From Sebastes aleutianus (Eukaryota; Chordata; Actinopteri; Perciformes; Sebastidae): a DNA stretch of 64,000 nt. The stretch is from positions 10,335,719-10,399,718 of the forward strand of contig CAKAKS010000038.1 in the NCBI GenBank assembly GCA_916700875.1, read 5' to 3'. Made by a program: the position numbers and the translations under genes. Below, in pieces: positions 56,233-64,000 of this stretch. Every line of letters begins with the position of its first letter. Position 1 is the first letter of the stretch. Below the pieces are notes generated by a model, which saw only the letters and a list, made by a program, of their open reading frames with translations, was not told the DNA's origin and did not search any database.

Positions 56233-58296
56233 GCTAAATCCCTCAACAAACACACGAAAGGAAATGAGCCTGCACCACATGGACCGCAACGATCAATCTG
56301 AGATCAATTTGATTAACAACAGACCAGCGGGATGGAACAATGAACGGTTGACGCCAACAACAACAAAAAAAACACACATCTCATGCGGGAAAAGATGGAC
56401 GTCAACGCACCGTATCCAGTAATGGGTCAAAGGGGAGCGCAGCAGATTGCCGGGAATGATGAAAAGTACGGAATGAAAACATCTCGGAGACTTTTTTCCG
56501 CGAATGCCGGATTAAGAGTATAGCCAAAGGGGGAGATTTAGCACAGTCATCCGGAAAAGAAACAGCAAGCGCGAAAGGACTACCAGGAATGATCACTGTG
56601 GTTCCACGAAAAAACGCCTTTCCATCTGGGACTGTTTCGCTGTAATTGTGACCTTTTCTGACAACACTCAATGCTGTAGTTTCAACCCACAGGGGGGGGG
56701 GGATGTAAGCTTGTTGGAGAAAATATTGAAATATCTGGTTGTCTGCAACCAACGCAAGACATGTGTTTGCACAGCAGAGAGAGGGAACACTGATTGATTT
56801 AGATGACGTCACTTGCTGTGATTGTCCCAGTTTGTGATTGAGTGATTGTCTGCCAGGACTCCCTGTTTGTGCTTGCCCCTTCCCGAGTGTGTTTGTGCAT
56901 GTAGAAGTTGGTTTTGCGGCGTGTTAAACTAACTCCCCCACCTCATACCCTCAAACATAATTCTAATTGACCCCCACTTATTCCGAATGGCCCCTACAAC
57001 CCCAACAATTTCAGCTCCAATTTCTCTTCTCTCCCCCCCCGAGCAATCTATCTCCCTCTCCCACAGCGTGACCTACTGGGCAGGCCTCAAGTTACCTCCT
57101 CCGTCTCTGTCATCCACCATTATTACTCGTCTTACCACCTGAAATATGAACAGCCCTATGTCTCCCTGACAGCCACGTAAACCCCCAATGTGATAGCTCT
57201 TGATTTAGGGGACATGGCAACCTCCCACTCCCACACAGAGGTTAGGACTCTCTGTCAAGATGGGGAGGATATTGCAACTGATATTTCAACACGTTGTGTG
57301 AGTCAGAACCTGTAAAACCAACACCAAAAAAATACAACCCTTCGCCAGGGGATAAAATCCTCCCCCTGTAGGATTTCAGCATGCAAAGCATCTAAATTAC
57401 ACAAATTCACTGACTACGTCTACTGAATTATTGCTGCACTCCTGCAATAAATAAACTCAGAAAAAAGACACATTTGTGCATAAAGAGTCCAAATGAGGAG
57501 ATGTGTTCTCATAGATCATACTTGATCATGTCCTGGAATGAAGAAAAACACATCCTCGCATTTCTCTGCCCCATTAAACACACAATTTAAAAAAGGAGCT
57601 ATCTTCTCTCAAAAGTATGATCTGTTGGCACATTGTTCACAAAAGATAAGTACCTAGTGGAACTAATCCTGCAGCATAGGTAGTGCACAGATTGTGAAAC
57701 GGATTAAATGTGAACAGGTTAGACACACAGTGTTTCAGGTAAACAGCACCATAATAACAGGTTCGAGCCCAGAAAAGGAAGGGAGGAGGAGGGAGGGAGA
57801 AAGAAAGAGAGACTCCCAACTGTCTTGCATTATCATGACAACAGCAGCCAGTTGCTTCATCACAAATTCATCACAACAAGCTAGATGAATATGCACGAGA
57901 TGCAACTATTCATATGCATCCGGATCATAATGATATTCATCATCTGCACTGACAATAACTTATTTAAGATGCCAAACTTTGTTTTTTGCATTGATAAATA
58001 AAAAGTGCATGGGTGGTGTTCAAGAGCGCTGCATTAATGTAGGAAAAGAGAGATGAAAGGAGATCTCATCTGCACTAATAATAACTTATTTAAGATGCCA
58101 AACTTTGTTTTTTTGCATTGACAAATTAAAAAGTGCATGGGTGGTGTTCAAGAGCGCTGCATTAATGTAGGAAAAAAGAGATGAAAGGAGATAGTTACTT
58201 TGGGTTGGTGCTGTTCCAGTAGACGCTGTGTCGCTCCGCTGAAGCAAACCAGGCGCAGAGGCTCACAACGAAGCCCACAATCCAAACACAATCCAT
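45540..58296 (-). CDS. efna1: Ephrin-A1, GPI-anchored ligand of EphA receptors (5 coding exons)
   Basis: Exons in transcript order are 58296-58199, 46900-46605, 46077-46012, 45893-45795 and 45664-45540 (684 nt, 227 residues, all phases consistent). Residues 1-20 form a signal peptide ending ASA. The receptor-binding domain follows: RHSVYWNSTNPK with an N-glycosylation site at N28, then DYTVEVKLNDYLDIVCPHY, CKPQSYDQMRWEC and EKFSEKFQRFTPFTLGKEF, with the conserved ephrin cysteines including one in ECLRLRV. A glycine-rich linker and a hydrophobic C-terminal GPI signal (LSLLVPFSLLLLLH) end the protein. The DPEKF-like, FTPFTLGKEF and LPADDPVVIL-type wording matches EFNA1 better than EFNA3 or EFNA4. 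Ephrin-A1 acts at the cell surface in repulsive guidance, boundary formation and vascular development. Teleosts have two ephrin-A1 paralogues; I cannot tell a from b. Large intron 1 (11.3 kb) is usual for ephrins. Confidence 0.95.
45795..45893 (-). CDS. efna1: efna1 exon 4 (glycine-rich linker)
   Basis: This exon encodes SQEARVAKGGTGGGAGVGAG and then GGVHNPSNRLPA. Flanks are TTTCTTTCAG and G|GTATGT. At 99 nt, it can be skipped without changing frame. Confidence 0.88.
46012..46077 (-). CDS. efna1: efna1 exon 3
   Basis: This exon encodes KPLHHHGQECLRLRVDVVAA, the end of the receptor-binding domain with its last cysteine. Flanks are TTTCCCGGCAG and G|GTGAGT. It is 66 nt, frame-preserving if skipped. 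Confidence 0.92.
46605..46900 (-). CDS. efna1: efna1 exon 2 (receptor-binding core)
   Basis: This exon encodes FLWDDYTVEVKLNDYLDIVC to KEFRQGESYYYI. Acceptor CCCCCCCGCAG, donor TCT|GTAAGT. It contains most of the ephrin fold, including the receptor-contacting loop region. Confidence 0.96.
46910..48380. other. efna1 intron 1, proximal part, no gene seen
   Basis: No coding exon. CA-rich microsatellite sequence lies around 48112-48139. Confidence 0.5.
48391..49155. mobile_element. Foldback element in efna1 intron 1
   Basis: The inner arms at about 48545-48700 and 48785-48930 are inverted copies: CAGCTGTCAATCACTCGC, CAAACGGTCAAACTAGGCAG and ATGAATCAATATTCTGTTA on one side have reverse complements on the other. 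The outer ends (TTTAAAGC at 48391 and GCTTTAA near 49148-49154) are also inverted, giving about 765 bp with no transposase. Confidence 0.75.
49160..52910. other. efna1 intron 1, central part; candidate conserved non-coding DNA
   Basis: No coding exon. About 50190-50420 contains ordered AT-core motifs (TTTTAATTATCCC, CGCTTAATTAACTGATTG) typical of enhancers bound by homeodomain factors. The stretch looks unique rather than repetitive. This is pattern recognition, not evidence of conservation. Confidence 0.35.
52925..52958 (+). repeat. GAAA microsatellite
   Basis: About eight tandem GAAA units. Confidence 0.9.
52960..54850. other. efna1 intron 1, distal part, no gene seen
   Basis: The stretch holds purine-rich tracts (53040-53130, 54160-54300) and otherwise unique-looking DNA. 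There is no splice-bounded coding exon. Confidence 0.45.
54857..55390. mobile_element. Long-TIR element in efna1 intron 1
   Basis: Arms of about 90 bp are inverted copies. The left arm has CTGTTGTCAGGCTATTAAAT and CCATAGATGTGGGTTAATA; the right arm has TAATGACCCACATCTATGG and ATTTAATGGCCTGATAACAG. The interior contains a repeat motif, TTTTTGTTGCCTAAACCTAA, resembling one near 25490. Confidence 0.75.
55400..57935. other. efna1 intron 1, near-promoter part, no gene seen
   Basis: A (AGG)n-type purine tract lies at 55650-55680. The stretch about 56280-56680 looks unique. No coding exon. Confidence 0.4.
56198..56231 (+). repeat. GT microsatellite
   Basis: About 17 tandem TG units. Related short CA runs occur nearby at 55898-55925 and 56152-56165. 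Confidence 0.9.
57941..58192 (+). repeat. Two-copy 126-bp tandem duplication abutting the efna1 exon 1 donor
   Basis: The unit starts CATCTGCACT at 57941 and 58067. Both copies share AACTTATTTAAGATGCCAAA, AAGTGCATGGGTGGTGTTCA and GAGCGCTGCATTAATGTAGG. The second copy ends six bases from efna1 exon 1. Confidence 0.92.
58199..58296 (-). CDS. efna1: efna1 exon 1 (signal peptide)
   Basis: This exon encodes MDCVWIVGFVVSLCAWFASA then ERHSVYWNSTNPK, ending AA|GTAACT in phase 2, which fits exon 2. The start context CCGCCATGG is close to the Kozak ideal. Signal peptide plus the HSVYWNSTNP phrase is typical of A-type ephrins. Confidence 0.93.
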
Positions 58297-58299
58297 GGC

Positions 58300-58620
58300 G
58301 GAGAGGAGAGGAGGCGTGCAGAGAGAGAGAGAAGAGAGAAGCACAACTCAGGTAGGTTGTGCAAAAAAAAAAAAAAAAAAGTTCACAGAGAAAAAGCTCG
58401 TCCTGCGCACTTGGAGCTTTGCACGCTTAAACAAAACACCTTTACGCATGCGGTAAAAGAAAGAAAACAAGTAGATTCGCAGAGGAGTATGAACCGTATG
58501 GAGGTCAGGTTAACTCGACAAATCCGTAGTGAATGGGAGCTCGAGCGGCGTGCTGGCTGGTTTTGTGAAATGCGCACAGCTACAAGCCCCGCCTCCTGAC
58601 CGGAGCGGACCAATCAGAGG
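58300..58620 (-). promoter_or_regulatory. efna1: Probable efna1 5' UTR and promoter
   Basis: Upstream of the ATG on the minus strand are a GA-rich leader, a GC box (CCCCGCCTCC, 58587-58596) and an inverted CCAAT box (CTGATTGG on the minus strand, 58610-58617). The start site itself is not visible. A polyA run (58362-58380) lies in between. Confidence 0.45.
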
Positions 58621-59690
58621 GCTGTCCGAGAGACGCAGCTTTCTCTGCATGTAAAGCCTACTGTACTGTATGTTTACACTTTATTACTACTACTACTACT
58701 ATGCACAGTGTGTCTGAACAGACCTACAACACAACATTTAGAAATATTTTCTGGAGTTTTTACACTAGATTTTTGCAATATAATGTTTAGTTGAATGTGT
58801 GCTTAAAGTATTTCACTCATCATATTTCATGGTATTTTTTAATGAAATAAAATATGTTTTTTTTCAGATTTTATAGTATACCTACAATTCTATAGTTCCC
58901 TATATTTTCTAAAACCCTTTCTATGGGATTATAATAGCACTACCGGAGCAGACCAATCAGAGGGCTGTCCGAGAGACGCAACTTTCTCTACATGTAAGCC
59001 TACTGTACTGTATGTTTATACTTTATTACTACTACTACTATGCACAGTGTGTCTGAACAGACCTACAACACAACATTTAGAAATATTTTATGGAATTTTT
59101 ACAGACAGTTGAATGTGTGCTTAAAGTAACCTTATCATATCACCTTCAGCCACAGACTCATCCCCCCTCGGCACAACACAAAGCGCCTGGGTCAGTCCTT
59201 CATGCTGGTATTCATCAGGCTCCACAACCAAGGCTGACCCCCATATGAGAACTATGAGGACTTTAAGAACTTTAAACATGCACTATCTGCAACCATCTTG
59301 GACTCTAACCACTGGCACACTTACTTTACACTATACATCCTATGTACCACTTTATAGACTGCACATTTGTACATATTACATGTATTTATTGCACATATTA
59401 CATTTATTTATTGACGGACTGCATACACTATGTTCACCCATTCCCTCTGTATCTTTTATATCTCTATTATTGTTTTTATCATTTTTGTATACCTTTACCT
59501 TTCTCCTGTGTTTCACTCTGTTTGCTGATGTTGCTGCTTTGACACCTGAATTTCCCTCCAGGGATTAATAAAGGTTCATCTTATCTTATCTTATCTTATC
59601 TTATCTTATCTTATCTTATCTTATATTTCATGGTATTTTTTTAATGTAATAAAATATGTTTGGTTTCTATAGGATTATAATAGCTCTAGA
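58600..59690. repeat. 343-bp tandem duplication, second copy split by a LINE tail
   Basis: Copy A (58600-58942) and copy B start (58943-59130) share CCGGAGC, CCAATCAGAGGGCTGTCCGA, GCCTACTGTACTGTATGTTT and ATGCACAGTGTGTCTGAACA. Copy B resumes at about 59623 with ATATTTCATGGTATTTTTTT and AATAAAATATGTTT. Between the two parts of copy B lies a LINE 3' end. Confidence 0.85.
59131..59622 (+). mobile_element. LINE 3' end with TTATC microsatellite tail
   Basis: This fragment carries sequence typical of a fish non-LTR element 3' end: CGGCACAACACAAAGCGCCT, then a T-rich 3' UTR and GAATTTCCCTCCAGGGATTA with ATAAAGG, ending in about eight TTATC units (59579-59622). The clade (L2/CR1-like or Rex-like) is not determined. 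Confidence 0.7.
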
Positions 59691-59699
59691 AAGGTAATC

Positions 59700-60080
59700 A
59701 CATCACACTCTGAGAGTAGTTAAACCATAAAATGAGTCATTGGCTTCATCGTGTTGCATGTACAGTAGGTTATTAACACGTGTTGTAAAACAGGAAATCA
59801 CTCATCACTTATTCATATGATATATTTTTTTATGTGACTTACTTGCATGTAAAATAATTTTCATGCACTTGCAATTAGAAGTGGAAGGCAGGTTTCGTGT
59901 ACGTCGTTAAAGCACAGGCTGAGCGGAGTTATTAAAAAATAATTCCCGAAGCCGGATCATGATCCGGATTGCCACCAAAATCAGGACTTTTGGAGTAATC
60001 CTCCAAACGGACAAACCAACCAACAAACAAACGCTGGTGAAAACATAACCTCCTACCAAGGCCTTCGGCCATGGCGGAGG
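59700..60080. repeat. Repeat fragment upstream of efna1
   Basis: GCCGGATCATGATCCGGATT and AACAAACAAACGCTGGTGAA with GGCCATGGCGGAGGTAAC resemble a widespread fish repeat tail. No terminal repeats are seen. Confidence 0.45.
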
Positions 60081-60084
60081 TAAC

Positions 60085-60762
60085 TAGGTCTGTCAAAGTT
60101 AACGTGATAATAACGCGTTAACGCAAATTCGTTTTAACCCCACTAATTTCTTTAACCCATTAACACAATTTGCAATTTTTAGGTTTAAAGCAAGTGTGTA
60201 GATACTGGCATCATATCAAACTAGAAAAACCTAATGGATCCATTGGTACCAACCATGTCGTACTAGATTGTCGGGAAGGAGGCTAAATAACGTTCCAAAC
60301 TTGCGCTAAATTTTGGCGAGGAAAACCTGGCATGGCCATTTTCAAAGGGGTCCCTTGATCTTTGACCTCAAAGTATGAGAATGAAAATATGTTCTATGGG
60401 TACCCACGAGTCTCCTCTTTACAGACATGCCCACTTTATGATAATCACATGCAGTTTGGTGCAAGTCATAGTCAAGTCAGCACACTGACAGCTGTTGTTG
60501 CCTGTTGGGCTGCAGTTATGATTTGAGCATATTTTTTATGCTAAATGCAGTACCTGTGAGGGTTTCTGGACAATATTTGTCATTTACATAAAGCAAGTAT
60601 ATTTTGCCCACTCCCATGTTGATAAGAGTATTAAATACTTGTACTTTAAGGTACATTTTGACCAGATAAAAAATGTGTAATTAATTTCCGATTTATCAAG
60701 ATTAATCATGGACAATCATGTGATTAATCGCGATTAAATATTTTAATTGATTGACAGCCCTA
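60085..60762 (+). mobile_element. hAT-like MITE (TAGGGCTGTCAA family)
   Basis: Left end TAGGTCTGTCAAAGTTAACG, right end ATTGATTGACAGCCCTA. The body matches the copy at 38368 over its length. The flanks GAGGTAAC and CTTGTAAC match at only 5 of 8 positions, so the target duplication has decayed or is absent. Confidence 0.8.
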
Positions 60763-60769
60763 CTTGTAA

Positions 60770-62250
60770 CATATAAATTCTTTCCTACAGGAGAGACAAA
60801 ACATGAACACCTAACAATAGAATAATACCACAAAATAGAGCCGCAAAAAATTACCATAGACTTAATTAAGCAGCTCTCTTGTTAATGAAAGCTGAACATT
60901 AAAAGCTGCCAAACATAATTTTATTGCATTTGTTGCAAAGCTATTGCATTACGTTGTACAGTTGTTTCTGTTATTTTGTCCAATGTCGAGTGCATTCACC
61001 CTGTTAAGTTTTTCTCCTGAGCTCTTATCAGTCAGTGAAGTGCACCACCCTTGCTTGAGTACTGGTTGAGCAACATCTGCTGTGTTTGCACAGTGATTTC
61101 TTGAAGTGAAGTTGTTTTGGTTTTATCTTACACAACTCTTTTTCACTATGTGAGGGTGTTCATTTATAATACTAACATGGAAGTAAAATCCACCTTATAA
61201 CTTTGAATATGATGCGTTTTGGAGCCTTTGAAACTATAAACTGTATGAAACATAAAAACCTAGACAGTCAAACACTACAGAGACCGTACCCTTCAGCTGG
61301 AAGCACATAACCTCCAAACTGTCAGATCCATTGCAAATCCCGATTCTCATTTTCTGTGCCATTGACATGGATAATCTGGACCGCGAGCTGCTTGTTCAGC
61401 CTAGCGAGCCATAACGCCAGAGGGGGTTTTCAGGCCTGCTTCTGCTTGACATGGCACTTTATTTGCTATGCCTGCTTAGCAGCACAACAGCTTTCAAATA
61501 ACAAAAAAGTAAGTTAAAAAAAAGAGGGGCAACCATTGTGGATAATAAAATCAATCAGCTAATTGCACACAGTTGGAGCATTGACACCATTTCAGGATAG
61601 ATAAGATTCAGGGATTAGGATCAGATAAACTCTGCAGGGATTTGGTCCATATTTAAGAAAGCAGTGAAGGAGTGCGGTATAGCCTACACTCCTGATGTAA
61701 CCACAATGTAACACTTAAACTGAAATGGGGTTATTCTTACAGTATATGAGGCTCTGTGCAGCCCTGAGATAGAGCCTTTAAGATGTTTTTGCTTCAAGTC
61801 ATCTCAGATCAGATCAGTTTGGCCGCAGGAGACAGTGAAGGTTGGAGCTGTTACAAAAGGCCCGACAGTTTCGCAAGACGAAGGTAGACTGCTGATTGCA
61901 AATCAACAGTTTATCTGACAGTTTAATTGTCACAGTGCAATTACATCCCACTCATGTGGTGTTCCAAGCACATTAAAGCAACTACTAATACCTGTTTATA
62001 TCTCCTGTCACTCTGTGCTGTGATTTCCTTATCTACGAGACACCCACACTAGTTCATCAAGCATTTTACATAAAGCTTTTATTTTCAGCATTCATATTAT
62101 GCAGACTCAAGCGGACTTTGTATATTACAGACATTATATTCTATGTCCAGGGGTTCTGAGTATTCACAGTTGAGGCAATCTGCATTTAGAAATTCAGTCC
62201 AAACTGAGGAACCATTTCAGATCTAACAGCACAAACGCAGAGAGGCACAT
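60770..62250. other. Intergenic DNA, no gene seen
   Basis: No coding exon or terminal repeat is supportable. Confidence 0.4.
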
Positions 62251-62259
62251 ATATATGGT

Positions 62260-62540
62260 AATTGTGTGCGATTCAGTGTCAAGCAGGTCGTCCCAAATAA
62301 TGTGTTTTGTATTCATGAAGAGCGCTCATCCCGGCGGATCAATTTTTTAGAGTCCAATTGTTTTTTCTGCCTCGGCGGGAAGATAAAAAGGGTGAGAGGG
62401 ACTGCCGACATAATTGTCATTTGCATCGCAATCGAAAATGGTTGTGGAAAAGCTTTCGCCACGCCGCAGACATTTATGTCAAAACTCTATCAGGAGCCAA
62501 ATGAGTGGACCTTTAATTTCAAACCAACCTGAAGTACTGA
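62260..62540. promoter_or_regulatory. Candidate conserved non-coding element upstream of efna1
   Basis: This unique-looking stretch has an octamer-type ATTTGCAT (62418-62425) next to ATAATTGTC, and a second part rich in ordered motifs. The open frame across it lacks any protein signature, so a regulatory role is more plausible than a coding one. This is inference only. Confidence 0.3.
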
Positions 62541-62544
62541 ATGA

Positions 62545-64000
62545 GTAAACAGAGAGAAGAAGTGGGACAAAACTGCAGCTCAGCCCTGATATATGTATTT
62601 TCTACGGCAGACAGACACACAGACAGACACACAAACACGCATGAATGTCTGCAGGCTTGCACGTCCACGCAGACACAAACGCAGTCGCAAGTACACACAT
62701 AAACACAACCCTATCCACCTCAAATCCTGACAGAATTTGCACTGAGCCTGTTCTGCGGCATGAAAATAAGATATAGGCAAATGATAGGGAAAAGCGTTTC
62801 ATGTAGGCATGGGAACTTGACTGTCCATAATTTGTTTTTTTCAACCAGAGTAATTACATGATGTCATTGTTGCACTTTCTGTGATCCTGAAAAGAGGAAT
62901 CAAAACACGGAGGATTCTTTTCCTCTAAAAGCTCTGACAGTTATAAAGAATATCTACCTCTGCACGGGAACAACCTACATGCCATGTTCGGGGGAGTTTT
63001 TTAAGACCCGCTGCAAGATTTTAATTGTTATCTCTACCAGGCCTGTGGGGAGATCATGCGCTCAGTCGTGTCTGTGTGTGCATCTGTCTGTCTGTCTGTC
63101 CAAGGCTAATCTTGCATACTACTGGACCCATCAGCCTGATATTTTCTTTTCTCATTTATGACTGTATGCTCAAGGACCTCTCGTGGTTGCGGTGAAAACT
63201 ATTTTATTGACTGTTTTATACCGTCATTGACTGCTGACTCAAAAAAAACAAAACCGTTTTTTGTACCAGGCTGTAAACATGTTTATTTCTGCTGTAAAGT
63301 TGGACATTTTAACATGGGGGCTTATGGGGATTGACGCACTTTTGGAGCCTTAAGTGGCAAATTGAAGAACTGCAGTTTTTGACACTTCCACGTTGGCTTC
63401 ATTTCTCAGCACCGTAGGTTGCTGCTTGCTTGCAGGTCACATTTTTGGCCTTTGTCGTAGCTCAAAAACTGGCATCCATAGAAAAGATTGGCCTAATTTT
63501 GAACCGTATCATCTGCAGATTAATTCCATACCTGATATGTTATGACCTACTAAAGTAGGTACGATAGGCATGATACGAGATGAATAAATCCCTGATTTTG
63601 TGAGACACATCTGGCGGAAACCTGCACTCTGCATGTTCACAGGCCTTGTCTGATGTGCAGAGACTCGTCTTCTTGTCCTCTGCTGCAGCTTGTTGCCTCT
63701 TTCCTCCTTCATGCTCTCCAGCATGGCCATTAAAGGAGAAGTGTTTGGCCGCTTCGCTCTGAATACAAATGTTAGGTTTAATGATAGACTATCATCATGT
63801 TCCCATCCCCAAACAACACCCCACCATCTATTTACATAAGAGAGCCGTGTTGGTGTGAACATTGCTCGGTCCAGTCAGTATGTGCCTCACTTCATCGGCC
63901 TTCATTGGTTTGTGACCGCCATTGTTAGTCAACGCAGCTCCTCTGCAGGAGTTGTTCCTGAAACCTGTGAGCTCTTTTCTTTGCAAACAATGGAAGTGAA
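62545..64000. other. Intergenic DNA to window end, no gene seen
   Basis: CA/CAGA-rich stretch at 62605-62650 and TCTG repeats at 63082-63100. No splice-bounded coding exon is visible. Confidence 0.4.

Noticed and set aside
63509..63862. A 117-codon minus-strand frame near the window end
   Set aside because: No domain, no splice signals consistent with an exon, and no similarity to expected neighbours that I can recognise.

Overview
This window is vertebrate nuclear DNA, almost certainly from a teleost fish. Genes are split by GT-AG introns, intergenic DNA is AT-rich and dense in short inverted-repeat transposons, and the best-supported gene models read as orthologues of mammalian neighbours. 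I find four protein-coding genes: an S100-family calcium-binding protein (+, CDS 1251-2587), trim46 (+, CDS 4854-20909, 12 coding exons), dpm3 (+, single coding exon 35732-36010) and efna1 (-, 5 coding exons, 58296 down to 45540). From memory, TRIM46, DPM3 and EFNA1 are close neighbours on human 1q22, so the block supports the three names, although spacing and orientation differ.

Layout. 1-2.7 kb: the S100 gene, with a 693-bp inverted-repeat element in its only coding intron. 2.7-4.3 kb: repeats, including an unusual mirror-arranged AT-rich array. 4.85-21.85 kb: trim46, whose introns carry at least five transposon-like elements, one of them nested. 21.9-35.4 kb: about 13.5 kb with no convincing gene; it holds repeats and gene-poor single-copy DNA. 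35.4-37.1 kb: dpm3, with a promoter that carries ZNF143-like and CRE-like sites and a 3' end that is internally duplicated. 37-44 kb: repeats. 44.0-58.3 kb: efna1, with an 11.3-kb first intron. 58.3-64 kb: DNA upstream of efna1, including a 343-bp tandem duplication whose second copy was later split by a LINE tail.

The genes do not form an operon or one pathway. TRIM46 is a neuronal microtubule-bundling TRIM protein, ephrin-A1 is a GPI-anchored guidance ligand, DPM3 tethers dolichol-phosphate-mannose synthase in the ER (a supplier of mannose for GPI anchors and N-glycans), and the S100 protein is a calcium sensor.

All exon joins were made by eye. Each multi-exon model closes in frame: trim46 2433 nt (810 aa), efna1 684 nt (227 aa), S100 285 nt (94 aa). 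No previously undescribed molecular system is evident. The more notable points are a second possible first exon for trim46, a His/Gln-rich insertion in its SPRY domain, nested and dated transposon insertions, and large foldback elements.
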